The position numbers and the translations under genes were made by a program. A stretch of DNA of 64,000 nucleotides from Mycobacterium sp. JS623. GTDB taxonomy: Bacteria; Actinomycetota; Actinomycetes; Mycobacteriales; Mycobacteriaceae. Shown piece by piece: positions 36,107 through 45,083 of this stretch (position 1 is its first letter; each line of letters opens with the position of its first letter). The DNA lies in NCBI RefSeq assembly GCF_000328565.1, contig NC_019966.1, positions 3,968,001 to 4,032,000 of the forward strand. The letters run 5' to 3'. A model generated the notes under the pieces. That model was given only the letters and a program-made list of their open reading frames with translations. It was not told where the DNA came from and did not search any database.

Positions 36107-38101
36107 ATGCGCATCGCCCGTTTGCTCGGCCTCGTGCTCGCGGTCCTGACCGTCGGCGTTCTGCTGGCGCCGGCCGCGACCGCCCAGCCGCCGTTCCGGC
36201 TGCCCAGCTATGTCAACGACGGGGCTAATGCGCTCAGCGGATCCGAGTTCAGCGATGTGCAGCAGGCCGTCGACAAGCTGTACAACGACCGGCACATCCG
36301 GCTGTGGGTCGTCTACGTCGACACGTTCTCCGGGCAGGACGCCGTCGGCTGGACTCAACAGACCCGGCGACTGTCTGATATCGGAAGCCAGGACGCGATT
36401 CTCGCGGTAGCGACGGGTGACCGCGCGTACGCGTTCCTGCCGCCGACCACCGGATCAGGCGGCTTTGACGTCACGTCGTTGCGCACCAACGAAATCGAAC
36501 CCAAGCTGCGCCAGAGCGACTGGGCAGGGGCCGCGATCGCCGCGGCGCAAGGGCTCGACCCGGGAACTTCCACAACAAACGCCGACATCTCGTGGTTCGG
36601 CTTGTTGGTGGCGTTCGCGGTGCTGGCGCTTGCGGTTCTGGTGGTGTGGCTGTGGCTTCGGCGCCGCAAGCGCAAGCGCCGGGAGGCGGAGTTCGCCGCG
36701 GCGCGCCGCGTCGATCCCGCCGATCCGAATGCTTTGGCCTCCATCCCGATCGACGCGCTCGACGACCTGTCCAAGTCGATCGTCGTCGACGTCGACAACG
36801 CCGTGCGCACCAGTGACAACGAATTGGGTTTGGCGGTCGACGAATTCGGTCCCGATGAGACCGCGCCGTTCACTAAAGCGGTCACGAACGCCAAAACCAC
36901 ACTGGCGCAGGCATTCAACGTCCGACAGATCCTCGACGACGCCGTTCCCGAGACCGCGCAGCAGCGACGCGACCTCCTGACGCGGGTGGTGGTCGCTGCG
37001 GCGAGGGCCGACCGTGAACTCGACGCCCAACGCGAGGCGTTCGAACAGTTGCGGGATCTGGTGATCAATGCTCCGTCACGGCTGGACGCGCTGACGCAGC
37101 AGATGGTCGACGTGACCGCGCGGATCGCGCCATCGGAGCAGGCGCTCGCGGCGCTGCACAAGCAATACTCCGACACGGCGCTGGCATCGGTGGCGGGAAA
37201 TGTCGAAACCGCCAAGCAGCGACTGGCTTTCGCCGACCAGAACCTCACCAACGCCCGAACGCTGGTGGCGCGCCCCGTGGGGCGCCAATCCGGCCTGATC
37301 GACTCGATTCGCGGCGCCGAGTCGGCGCTGGGGCAGGCCCGAACGCTGTTGGACGCCATTGACAGCGCCGGCACCGACATCAACCGTGCCGTGGCCACTC
37401 TGCCCGCGGCGATCGCAGACATCCAACAGGGCATCAATCAGGCGGGAACTCTACTGGCCCAGGGCAATTCAGCGCACGCGACCGAATTGAGCGCCGCTCG
37501 CGATGCCGCCGTCAAAGCCGTCGCCGATGCCCAAAGCGCCGGCACCACAGACCCTTTGGGCTCGTTCACCAAGTTGACGCAAGCCGACGCCGAACTGGAC
37601 CGGCTGCTGGCCAACATCGCCGAAGAGCGCGAAGCCGCCGAGAGGCTCAGTCGCGCTTTCGATCAGGCTTTGTTCACCGCGCAGTCACGGGTGCGCGGGG
37701 TGTCCGACTACATCGACACGCGGCGCGGCAGCATCGGCCCCGAGGCCCGCACCCGGCTCGCGGAGGCGGTGCGCCAGCTGCAAGCGGCCCAGGACATGAA
37801 GTCCACCAACCTGACTGAGGCCATCGCACACGCGAACGGCGCCTCGACGTTAGCGGCGCAGGCGCAGGATCTGGCCAATGCGGATGTTCGTGCCGCGCAG
37901 CGTTCTTACACCGGTCAGTACGGCCAGACCAGTGGATCGAATATGGGCGCGATGATCGGCGGCATCATCATCGGCAACATCCTGTCCGGCGCACTGCGCG
38001 GCGGAATCGGCGGCAGTATGGGCGGCGGTTGGAGTTCGACGTCGTTCGGCGGGTCAGGCTCGTCGGGCGGTTGGAGTGGTGGCGGCGGCGGCCGATTCTG
38101 A
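36107..38101 (+). CDS. TPM-domain membrane protein with coiled-coil region, Rv2345-like
   Basis: 664 residues: signal peptide ([22 protein letters not shown]), extracytoplasmic TPM domain (about 35-160), one membrane helix ([22 protein letters not shown]) followed by the basic stop RRRKRKRR. A long Ala-rich helical region (about 200-610) follows, then a Gly/Ser-rich tail with [14 protein letters not shown] proteins are involved in envelope or photosystem maintenance elsewhere; the role here is unknown. It matches M. tuberculosis Rv2345 by order. ATG 36107 is divergent from dgt with almost no spacing. Confidence 0.88.
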   Translation: MRIARLLGLVLAVLTVGVLLAPAATAQPPFRLPSYVNDGANALSGSEFSDVQQAVDKLYNDRHIRLWVVYVDTFSGQDAVGWTQQTRRLSDIGSQDAILAVATGDRAYAFLPPTTGSGGFDVTSLRTNEIEPKLRQSDWAGAAIAAAQGLDPGTSTTNADISWFGLLVAFAVLALAVLVVWLWLRRRKRKRREAEFAAARRVDPADPNALASIPIDALDDLSKSIVVDVDNAVRTSDNELGLAVDEFGPDETAPFTKAVTNAKTTLAQAFNVRQILDDAVPETAQQRRDLLTRVVVAAARADRELDAQREAFEQLRDLVINAPSRLDALTQQMVDVTARIAPSEQALAALHKQYSDTALASVAGNVETAKQRLAFADQNLTNARTLVARPVGRQSGLIDSIRGAESALGQARTLLDAIDSAGTDINRAVATLPAAIADIQQGINQAGTLLAQGNSAHATELSAARDAAVKAVADAQSAGTTDPLGSFTKLTQADAELDRLLANIAEEREAAERLSRAFDQALFTAQSRVRGVSDYIDTRRGSIGPEARTRLAEAVRQLQAAQDMKSTNLTEAIAHANGASTLAAQAQDLANADVRAAQRSYTGQYGQTSGSNMGAMIGGIIIGNILSGALRGGIGGSMGGGWSSTSFGGSGSSGGWSGGGGGRF

Positions 38102-38319
38102 CTGGCGCGATAATATTTGCTATGTGAAATTTCGCTAACACGAATTCTAGGTCAACGTCACAAAACAGCTAGTAAGACGGCCTATATTTAGGTTCCTTTG
38201 GCAAGTAGCAAATAATCGCGCTTTGCAATAAGACGCCCAAAGTTGGGTGATGGGAGGACACTTGTCGGCGGCGGGTTATGCCGCCAGCCACACATCTAGG
38301 CCCGGGGGCGGGTGTCGAA

Positions 38320-40038
38320 ATGACAGACGAAGAGTCGCCGACTGAATCCCAGCCGATGGAATCCGACCCGACGCAAGGTGCGCCGGTAGTCGCTCTCACG
38401 GAAGAGCGTCCCCCGAGCAAGCCCTGGTGGCGTCGTCCTGGCGTCGTGGCGCTGATCGCCGGTGGCTTCGCCTTGATCACCGCCATCGCACTGGTGGTGG
38501 TATGGGTCGTCATCCCCGACAACGCAACCGAGGCGCAGGAGCAGGTGTTTCTGACGCCGGCCGATCAGCCTGGACAGGACCCGTTCACCGAGACTTCCTT
38601 CGCGACACCCCAGGATCCTGCCATCACGAATCCCGGCCCGGATCCGGCCGGAGCGCCGCCGGCACAAGAAAACCAGGCGCGCACCGTGTACGGCGATACC
38701 GACGGGTTGTTCGGCGGCACCCGCAACGAGTCAACATGCGACGGACAGGGCCTGATCAACTACCTCCAGCAGCAACCCGCGAAGGCCGCCGCGTGGGTGA
38801 CAGTTCCCAAGATCACCGTCGACCAAATCCCCTCCTATATCCAACAACTCACGCCCGTCCGCCTGCGCAGCGATACCCGCGTTCTCGACCACGGCTACGT
38901 GAACGGGCAGGTGTACAGTCGGCAGGCGGTTCTGCAGGCCATGACGGCTGTAATGGTGGACAAATACGGAGTACCGCGAGTGCGCTGCATGAGCGGCAGC
39001 CCGCTGCTGGAAATCCCTGAGGTGCAGCAGATGCAGCCACAGCAGGCGCAACCCGGGCAGCAGACGCAGCCCGTGCAACGAGCGGCTGCCGCCCGTCCGC
39101 CGGTGTACATCGGTACGCCGTGGCAGGGTTTCAACCCGCGGGTCGTTGTCGTCATTCTCCGGCCGCTTCAAAACCGGATCATCGACTTCATCATTCTGCT
39201 TGACCTGCGTAGGTTGCCGATCATCGTGCTATTCGCCCGACGACTCGGAATTCGCCTCGGAATCACCGGAGTTGACCTTCGCGTCTTCGACGTCGACCTT
39301 GTCGTGGCGCGACCACCGCGAGCCGTGGTGGCTCCGCCGCCGCAGGCGCCTCCGCCGCAGGCACCACCGCCCCTGCAGGCCGCACCTCCTCTGCAAGCAC
39401 CGCCTCCGGTGCAAGCACCACCGGCATCGCCACCGGTGCTGGCACAGCCGCCGATTCAGGCCCCGCCGCCGGTGCAGGGCCAGCCTCCGGTGGTGGCAGC
39501 ACCGCCTGTACTTCAGGCGCCTCCCGCCCCACTCCCACCTATTGACAGCGGCTTCACGCCCGTGGATCCCGGGGTGCTATTCCCCCCGATCATGCCCCCG
39601 ATCATTCGAGGGCCGATGCCCCCGGTGCAACAGCAGCCAATGAGTCCGCCCGTGGACCAAGCGCCGATGATGCCACCGGTCCACCAGCAACCTGCGCTCG
39701 TCCCGCAACAACCTGCGCTCGTCCCGCAACAGCCCGCGCTCGTCCCGGAGCCGGCAAGTCCGCAGGGTCCGTCAGGTTCGATGCCCGGTGGACACCAAGG
39801 GCAGATCCCCCAGGACGAACCGGGTGTCGTCGTACCGAAGATCGATGGCTCCAACACCAATCCGGAATATCCGCAGCTTCCGCAACCGCCGAGCTCTGGA
39901 TCTGGACCCGGATCCGGGTCGGGATCTGGGTCCGGGTCGTACACACCGCCGAATTACGGCAGCCTGCCGGGTGCGGGCGACACCGGCGGCAGCCCCGGCG
40001 GAAATCTGCGGTGCGATCCCGTGTTGAACCCATGCTAG
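38320..40038 (+). CDS. Membrane protein with DUF6777 domain and proline-rich tail
   Basis: 572 residues. A short acidic cytoplasmic start (MTDEESPTESQP), a membrane helix (VVALIAGGFALITAIALVVVWVVI), then an exported DUF6777-like domain (about 120-235: LFGGTRNESTCDGQGL; LRSDTRVLDHGYVNGQ; VDKYGVPRVRCMSG) with two conserved Cys. After that comes an unusual hydrophobic stretch (RPLQNRIIDFIILLDLRRLPIIVLF), then Pro/Gln-rich repeats (APPPQ, QQPALVP) and a Gly-Ser tail. Probably cell-wall spanning. The upstream intergenic region is AT-rich. Confidence 0.82.
   Translation: MTDEESPTESQPMESDPTQGAPVVALTEERPPSKPWWRRPGVVALIAGGFALITAIALVVVWVVIPDNATEAQEQVFLTPADQPGQDPFTETSFATPQDPAITNPGPDPAGAPPAQENQARTVYGDTDGLFGGTRNESTCDGQGLINYLQQQPAKAAAWVTVPKITVDQIPSYIQQLTPVRLRSDTRVLDHGYVNGQVYSRQAVLQAMTAVMVDKYGVPRVRCMSGSPLLEIPEVQQMQPQQAQPGQQTQPVQRAAAARPPVYIGTPWQGFNPRVVVVILRPLQNRIIDFIILLDLRRLPIIVLFARRLGIRLGITGVDLRVFDVDLVVARPPRAVVAPPPQAPPPQAPPPLQAAPPLQAPPPVQAPPASPPVLAQPPIQAPPPVQGQPPVVAAPPVLQAPPAPLPPIDSGFTPVDPGVLFPPIMPPIIRGPMPPVQQQPMSPPVDQAPMMPPVHQQPALVPQQPALVPQQPALVPEPASPQGPSGSMPGGHQGQIPQDEPGVVVPKIDGSNTNPEYPQLPQPPSSGSGPGSGSGSGSGSYTPPNYGSLPGAGDTGGSPGGNLRCDPVLNPC
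39691..39753 (+). repeat. 21-bp tandem repeat (three copies) in the proline-rich gene
   Basis: Three head-to-tail 21-base units encode the heptapeptide PALVPQQ (last copy diverges to PALVPEP). Such in-frame repeats in surface proteins commonly vary in number between strains. Confidence 0.85.
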
Positions 40039-40111
40039 ATTTCGCGGCTGAAGGCCTTGGCAACAGTGTGACGTCATCGGTGGCAGCACCGGCGGCGACG
40101 GTCGGTTCTAG

Positions 40112-40828
40112 CTACTTCCAGGCGAAAACCGGTTGTTCCAGTCCATCGACCGCATCACCGCGACCTTCGAGGCACAGCCACCGCAGCTGTAACAACACGG
40201 CACCCGTCGGGGCGTGAATCAGGTCATTTCCCAACGGGATTTGCACCACCGGACGCGGGCTCTCGGGGATGGTGATGAACCGCGGGGAATCCTGGCGTTG
40301 CAGTTGGTGTAGCCCCACCCGATAGACGGCCGCGACCTCGTCGGGCGCCGGCTGCGGATCGAGCCGTCCCCCACCCCACATGACGACCGGCGTGATCACG
40401 TATCCCGACCGTGTCGGGTAGTCGTCGAGCAAGCCCAGCACAGTGGAGTCCGGCAGCGTGATGCCGACCTCTTCCTCCAGTTCCCTCAGTGCGGCTTCGA
40501 CCGCCGTTTCGCCGGGGTCGACGCGCCCGCCGGGCAGCGCCCACTGCGCCGCATGGGAGTTGAGGCGAGATGCCCTGCGGCACAACAGAAAGGCCGCGCC
40601 GCCGGACACGTCGACCATGCGGCCGTCGAGACCGATGTCCATCAGCAACTCAGCGATCAACCCGTCGGCAGGTACCGGATCCACCCTGTCCTCACCGACT
40701 TCGGAGTCGACCAGGACCACCGCGACGGCCGCGTGCCGCTTCGTCGGATCCGACACGGCGCGACGGTCGTGTGCCGCCAGCCGTGCCCGAATCTGTTCGC
40801 GCAACGCGTCGTCGTAAGTGATCGTCAC
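40112..40828 (-). CDS. Nudix hydrolase (CoA-pyrophosphatase-like)
   Basis: 238 residues. The Nudix box GGRVDPGETAVEAALRELEE-EVGI is complete (GX5EX7REUXEEXGU). The pattern AQWALPGGRVDPGE and the size resemble CoA diphosphatases (NudL type), but no UPF0035 signature could be checked. It would hydrolyse a nucleoside diphosphate linked to another moiety. It lies 3 bp downstream of glyS on the same strand, so it is probably co-transcribed. Confidence 0.88.
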   Translation of the reverse strand: MTITYDDALREQIRARLAAHDRRAVSDPTKRHAAVAVVLVDSEVGEDRVDPVPADGLIAELLMDIGLDGRMVDVSGGAAFLLCRRASRLNSHAAQWALPGGRVDPGETAVEAALRELEEEVGITLPDSTVLGLLDDYPTRSGYVITPVVMWGGGRLDPQPAPDEVAAVYRVGLHQLQRQDSPRFITIPESPRPVVQIPLGNDLIHAPTGAVLLQLRWLCLEGRGDAVDGLEQPVFAWK

Positions 40829-40831
40829 CGA

Positions 40832-42241
40832 CTAGCAGCCCTTGAGCCTGGCCGCCAGATAGTCACTCACGCTGTCGAGTGCGACGCGGTCTTGCGTCAT
40901 GGCGTCGCGCTCGCGGATGGTCACCGCCTGATCCTCGAGCGTGTCGAAATCGACTGTCACACAGAAGGGCGTGCCGATCTCGTCCTGTCGTCGGTAACGC
41001 CGTCCGATCGCACTCGCATCGTCGAATTCGACGTTCCAGCACTTGCGTAACTCGGCGGCGAGGTCGCGTGCCTTCGGCGACAGATCGGCGTGCCGGGACA
41101 GCGGCAACACGGCGGCCTTGACTGGTGCCAACCGCGGATCAAGCCGCAGCACCGTGCGCTTGTCCACGCCACCCTTGGCGTTGGGCGCCTCGTCTTCGGC
41201 GTACGCATCGACGAGGAACGCCATCAGCGACCGGGTAAGCCCTGCTGCGGGCTCGATCACGTACGGCACATAGCGAGTGTCGGTGGCCTGATCGTAGAAC
41301 GACAGGTCGACACCGGAATGCTTTGTGTGCGTTGACAAGTCGAAATTCGTCCGGTTGGCGACGCCTTCGAGCTCACCCCACGGGTTGCCCTGGAAGCCGA
41401 ACTTGTACTCGATGTCCACCGTGCGGTCCGAGTAATGCGACAGCTTGTCCTTCGGATGTTCGTACAGCCGCAGGTTGTCGGCATCGATGCCGAGGTCGAC
41501 GTACCACTGCAGCCGGGTGTCGATCCAGTACTGGTGCCACTCCGGCGCGGTGTCGGGCTCGACGAAGAACTCCATCTCCATTTGTTCGAACTCGCGGGTG
41601 CGGAAAATGAAGTTGCCCGGCGTGATTTCGTTGCGGAAGCTTTTGCCGATCTGGCCGATGCCGAACGGCGGCTTGCGGCGCGCGGTGGTGACGACGTTCG
41701 CGAAGTTGACGAAGATTCCCTGCGCGGTCTCAGGCCGCAGATAGTGCAAGCCTTCCTCGGTCTCGATGGGGCCGAGGTAGGTCTTGAGCATCATGTTGAA
41801 GTCGCGCGGCTCGGTCCACTGTCCCTTGGTGCCGCAGTCCGGGCAGACGATGTCCGACATCGGCACCGACTCGGGGTCGATCTCTACGCCGTCCTTCGCG
41901 GCCTTCTTGGCCGCGTACGCCTCCTGCATGTGATCCTGGCGATGCCGCTTGTGACAGTTCAGGCATTCGACGAGCGGGTCGTTGAACACCTCGACGTGCC
42001 CGGAGGCGACCCAGACTTCTCGCGGCAGGATGATCGACGAGTCGAGGCCGACAACGTCATCGCGGCTGGTGACGACCGAGCGCCACCACTGCCGCTTGAT
42101 GTTCTCCTTGAGCTCGACACCGAGCGGCCCGTAATCCCACGCCGACTTTGTGCCGCCGTAGATTTCGCCGGCCTGGTACACGAGACCCCGCCGCTTGGCC
42201 AGGTTTGCAACGGTGTCGATGATCGACGAAGACTGAGCCAC
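40832..42241 (-). CDS. glyS: Glycyl-tRNA synthetase (class II, alpha2 type)
   Basis: 469 residues. Class II motifs are visible: [20 protein letters not shown] (motif 1 region), [23 protein letters not shown] (motif 2) and the glycine-type motif 3 ([20 protein letters not shown]). An insertion holds two CxxC pairs ([11 protein letters not shown] and CPDCG), probably a zinc site. It charges tRNA-Gly. GTG 42241 ([11 protein letters not shown]) agrees with homologues. Divergent from smtB. Confidence 0.96.
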   Translation of the reverse strand: MAQSSSIIDTVANLAKRRGLVYQAGEIYGGTKSAWDYGPLGVELKENIKRQWWRSVVTSRDDVVGLDSSIILPREVWVASGHVEVFNDPLVECLNCHKRHRQDHMQEAYAAKKAAKDGVEIDPESVPMSDIVCPDCGTKGQWTEPRDFNMMLKTYLGPIETEEGLHYLRPETAQGIFVNFANVVTTARRKPPFGIGQIGKSFRNEITPGNFIFRTREFEQMEMEFFVEPDTAPEWHQYWIDTRLQWYVDLGIDADNLRLYEHPKDKLSHYSDRTVDIEYKFGFQGNPWGELEGVANRTNFDLSTHTKHSGVDLSFYDQATDTRYVPYVIEPAAGLTRSLMAFLVDAYAEDEAPNAKGGVDKRTVLRLDPRLAPVKAAVLPLSRHADLSPKARDLAAELRKCWNVEFDDASAIGRRYRRQDEIGTPFCVTVDFDTLEDQAVTIRERDAMTQDRVALDSVSDYLAARLKGC

Positions 42242-42273
42242 GGGTGACAACCTTATCGGCCGCCCGCGAAGCG

Positions 42274-42301
42274 TTGACATGCGCGGTCACGCATGTAATC
42301 T
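42274..42301 (+). promoter_or_regulatory. smtB promoter with overlapping palindromic operator (leaderless transcript)
   Basis: TTGACA (42274-42279) is followed after 16 bp by TAATCT (42296-42301), a strong sigma-70-type promoter; the predicted start of transcription is at or next to the ATG at 42311, so the mRNA is probably leaderless. A perfect palindrome ACATGCG-N6-CGCATGT (42277-42296) covers the spacer and both promoter edges, the natural place for a repressor. SmtB/ArsR repressors bind such inverted repeats when metal-free. A near-palindrome TGAAAA-N3-TTTCCA overlaps the start codon. Confidence 0.7.
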
Positions 42302-42310
42302 GACGGCATA

Positions 42311-42694
42311 ATGAAAACCGTTTCCACTTTGTCCGGCGATGAGCGCGAGCAGCCGACCTCAGCCGAGGTGCATGAGCACGGTGGCGTGCCGCCAACGGAC
42401 CTGCCGTCGCGCAAGGTTCTCGACACCGCGGGCGACCTGTTGCGGGCGCTGGCCGCGCCGGTGCGGATCGCGATCGTGCTGCAGCTGCGCGAGTCGGCGC
42501 GCTGTGTGCACGAAATCGTCGACGCTTTGGCGGTGCCCCAGCCGCTGGTCAGCCAGCATTTGCGGATCCTCAAGTCCGCCGGCGTGGTGGCCGGCGAGCG
42601 GTCGGGCCGCGAAGTGATGTATCGGCTGGTCGACCATCACCTGGCCGACATCGTCGTCGCGGCGGTAACCCACGCGGCCGAGGGCAGCGAGTGA
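42311..42694 (+). CDS. smtB: SmtB: ArsR/SmtB-family zinc-responsive repressor
   Basis: 127 residues. The winged helix is clear (CVHEIVDALAVPQPLVSQHLRILKSAGVV, then RSGREVMYRLVD). The C-terminal helix carries candidate zinc ligands in DHHLADIVVAAVTHAAE (Asp, His, His, Glu). In M. tuberculosis SmtB is a metal-free repressor of the smtB-zur operon and releases DNA on zinc binding. It overlaps zur by 4 bp, so both regulators are made together. Confidence 0.94.
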   Translation: MKTVSTLSGDEREQPTSAEVHEHGGVPPTDLPSRKVLDTAGDLLRALAAPVRIAIVLQLRESARCVHEIVDALAVPQPLVSQHLRILKSAGVVAGERSGREVMYRLVDHHLADIVVAAVTHAAEGSE

Positions 42695-43116
42695 GCCCGA
42701 CGGAGGTAGGAGGTCGCAGGCCGGGCGGCTCCGGTGTGCGCGCCACTCGGCAGCGCGCCGCCATCTCTGCGCTGCTGGAAAATCTCGACGACTTCCGCTC
42801 TGCCCAAGAACTGCACGACGAACTGCGCCGGCGCGGTGAAGGCATCGGGCTGACGACCGTGTACCGCACGCTGCAATCGATGGCCTCCAGCGGGCTCGTC
42901 GACACGCTGCGCACCGACACCGGCGAATCGGTGTACCGACGGTGCTCAGACGATCATCACCACCACCTCGTCTGCCGTGCCTGCGGCTCGACGGTCGAGA
43001 TCCAGGGCGGTGACGTGGAGGCGTGGGCCGCAGAGGTGGCGCACCAGCACGGCTTCTCGGACGTCAGCCACACCATCGAGATCTTCGGTATCTGCGGCGA
43101 CTGCGCCGACAAGTAG
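42691..43116 (+). CDS. zur: Zur/FurB zinc uptake regulator
   Basis: 141 residues of the Fur family. Winged-helix part: FRSAQELHDELRRRGEGIGLTTVYRTLQSMASSGLVDTL. Metal sites: DDHHHHLVCRACG and CGDC near the end (structural CxxC pairs), with further His in HQHGFSDVSH. In mycobacteria this protein (FurB) is zinc-loaded and represses zinc uptake and ribosomal-protein paralogue genes. It starts GTG inside the smtB stop. Confidence 0.95.
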   Translation: MSPTEVGGRRPGGSGVRATRQRAAISALLENLDDFRSAQELHDELRRRGEGIGLTTVYRTLQSMASSGLVDTLRTDTGESVYRRCSDDHHHHLVCRACGSTVEIQGGDVEAWAAEVAHQHGFSDVSHTIEIFGICGDCADK

Positions 43117-43119
43117 CGG

Positions 43120-43806
43120 GTGGCGATCTACGAGGCGTTCAACAGCAACGGCGTCAGCGTGGTAGTCAGCGACGTCGACCTCGATGAGGCCGCACGCGAC
43201 GGCGGGCCGTTGACGACCGAACTGGCCGATGCAGCCGCGCAGGCGCGACGGACCGATCTCGTCGAGCAGCTGCGCCGCAGTCTCGACGGCGCCGCCCGCG
43301 CACGAAAACTGGCCGCCGCCAAGGCACTTCTTGCGTTGAATGATCGCGACGCAGGCATGCTACTCGAATCGTTGGCCGCATCGGAGTCCGACCTCATCGT
43401 CGCCAAGAGCTTCATCGCAGTCGCGACGCGGTTGCGTGGACCGCAGGCCGCACTGGCCTTGTTCGAAGCCGACGACACCGATCCGCAGCTGGCCCGCCTG
43501 CTGGTGTCCAACTACAACAGCCACCTTCGGTTGGAGGACGGCGACATTCGATTCCTCATCGCGGCGTTACAGCACTACCTCGCGCGCACGCTGCCGTGGC
43601 TGACGAATCTAGGTTCAGACCTCTGGGACAACGGGGCGTTCCTGATCGTCAACGCGCTCTCGAATGATGGCGCGGTGCGGCTGCTGCGTGTTGATGAATC
43701 GCAGCGCTCAACGCTGCTGCAGCTGTTGGCGGCCGTACCCGAACACACCGACGACGACGACATCGTCACTGGGGCAAGCGAACTGCGATCCGTGCTATCC
43801 AATTAG
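43120..43806 (+). CDS. Helical hypothetical protein (HEAT-like)
   Basis: 228 residues, almost entirely alpha-helical and Ala/Leu-rich, with paired-helix spacing that suggests HEAT/ARM-like repeats (e.g. LLALNDRDAGMLLESLAASE, AALALFEADDTDPQLARLL). No catalytic motif. It follows zur by 3 bp, so it may belong to the zinc-regulator operon, yet I do not recall it in the M. tuberculosis version. It ends in a 12-bp tail-to-tail overlap with the next gene. Confidence 0.65.
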   Translation: MAIYEAFNSNGVSVVVSDVDLDEAARDGGPLTTELADAAAQARRTDLVEQLRRSLDGAARARKLAAAKALLALNDRDAGMLLESLAASESDLIVAKSFIAVATRLRGPQAALALFEADDTDPQLARLLVSNYNSHLRLEDGDIRFLIAALQHYLARTLPWLTNLGSDLWDNGAFLIVNALSNDGAVRLLRVDESQRSTLLQLLAAVPEHTDDDDIVTGASELRSVLSN

Positions 43807-44202
43807 GTCCCGACGGATGTCGGCGCCCGTGCCGAGCACCAAGAGGATCAGCGTGCGCAGCGCGTCGTCGGCCAGACCAACGCCGGGAAAATTGTAGCGC
43901 AGCAGAACATCGCCTGCCTTCTTCGAATTGCCTTTGGCGCCAGTGCTTTTCTCTACCAGAGAGATTGTGCCGAGAAGGCTGTTGCGGGCGTGGCGGGCTA
44001 CATTGTTGCGAATCTTGGCGTCCACCGGTAGATCCCACGCCAGAATCTGGGTCAGCGACACCATGTCGAGGCCCTCTGCGATCGTCACCACTCGCAACGA
44101 CGCGATCGTCTCGGCATGGCGGACGGTGAGCGCGCCGTCGTCTTCCCGCTGAATCGACATGACCTCGTCGAGGACCGTGGCGAGTCGCTCCTGGAGTTCC
44201 AT
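43795..44202 (-). CDS. Conserved hypothetical protein, Rv2360c-like
   Basis: 135 residues starting MELQERLATVLDEVM, helical, with no known domain. The ATG at 44202 sits within the uppS stop codon (TGATG), so translation is coupled. Its fixed position after uppS suggests a partner role, but function is unknown. The frame upstream of 44202 is an antisense-like extension inside uppS. Confidence 0.75.
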   Translation of the reverse strand: MELQERLATVLDEVMSIQREDDGALTVRHAETIASLRVVTIAEGLDMVSLTQILAWDLPVDAKIRNNVARHARNSLLGTISLVEKSTGAKGNSKKAGDVLLRYNFPGVGLADDALRTLILLVLGTGADIRRDLIG

Positions 44203-45083
44203 CAGGCCCTCCCGAATCGGCGGTTGCGGTTCACGTACTCCTCGCACGCCTCCCACAGGTCGCGGCGGTCGTAGTCCGGCCACAGCTTGTCCTGGAAGAC
44301 GTATTCGGCGTAGGCGGCCTGCCAAATCAAGAAGTTGCTCGCCCGCTGCTCGCCCGACGTGCGGATGAACAGGTCGACATCGGGAATGTCGGAGCGGTGC
44401 AGATGCTTGGCGAACATCGCCTCGCTGATCCGGTTCGGGTTGATTTTGCCGTCGGCTGCCTCCTGCGCGAGCGCGCGGGTGGCCTCGACGATCTCAGTAC
44501 GGCCGCCGTAGTTCACGCAGTAGTTGATGGTGATGACGTCATTGCCGACAGTCATCTGCTCGGCGATGTCGAACTCCTTGATGACGCTGCGCCACATCCG
44601 CGGACGTGAGCCCACCCAGCGCATGTTGACACCCATGTCGTTGAGGTTCTCGCGACGCCTGCGGACCACTTCGCGGTTGAACCCCATCAGGAAGCGCACC
44701 TCCTCGGTGCTGCGCTTCCAGTTCTCGGTGGAGAATGCATACACCGTCAGGTGCTTGATGCCGATTTCGATGGCCCCGCAAGTGATGTCGATGAGCACCG
44801 CCTCGCCCATCTTGTGGCCCTCGGTGCGGTGTAGGCCGCGCTGCGTGGCCCACCGCCCGTTGCCGTCCATGACGACGGCGACGTGGTTGGGCACCTGGTC
44901 GGCCGGGATCTTGGGTGCGGCCGCCTTCGAGGTGTGCTGTGGCGGCCGGGCGAACCTGCCGTTGGTGTGCGGCGGCAGGTCGGGAAATACGACGGGCCAC
45001 GACGACACATCGGGAAAGGTCGGATAGTCGTCAGGCGCCGGGGGCAGCTGTGGGTAAGTGGTCTTGCCCCGCTTGATCGCCAT
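44202..45083 (-). CDS. uppS: Decaprenyl diphosphate synthase (cis-prenyltransferase)
   Basis: 293 residues. The cis-prenyltransferase signature HVAVVMDGNGRWATQRGLHR has the catalytic Asp of the first conserved region. Later regions LTVYAFSTENWKR and DLFIRTSGEQRASNFLIWQ...E bind the second substrate and Mg. It makes the C50 lipid carrier for arabinogalactan, peptidoglycan and lipoarabinomannan synthesis. A 65-residue N-terminal Pro-rich extension is typical of mycobacteria. ATG 45083 lies inside the recO end (53-bp overlap). Confidence 0.95.
   Translation of the reverse strand: MAIKRGKTTYPQLPPAPDDYPTFPDVSSWPVVFPDLPPHTNGRFARPPQHTSKAAAPKIPADQVPNHVAVVMDGNGRWATQRGLHRTEGHKMGEAVLIDITCGAIEIGIKHLTVYAFSTENWKRSTEEVRFLMGFNREVVRRRRENLNDMGVNMRWVGSRPRMWRSVIKEFDIAEQMTVGNDVITINYCVNYGGRTEIVEATRALAQEAADGKINPNRISEAMFAKHLHRSDIPDVDLFIRTSGEQRASNFLIWQAAYAEYVFQDKLWPDYDRRDLWEACEEYVNRNRRFGRA

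Noticed and set aside
39898..39939. GGATCT/GGGTCC-like repeats as a CRISPR or regulatory repeat
   Set aside because: They lie in frame and encode a Gly-Ser/Pro tail of the membrane protein; there are no spacers.
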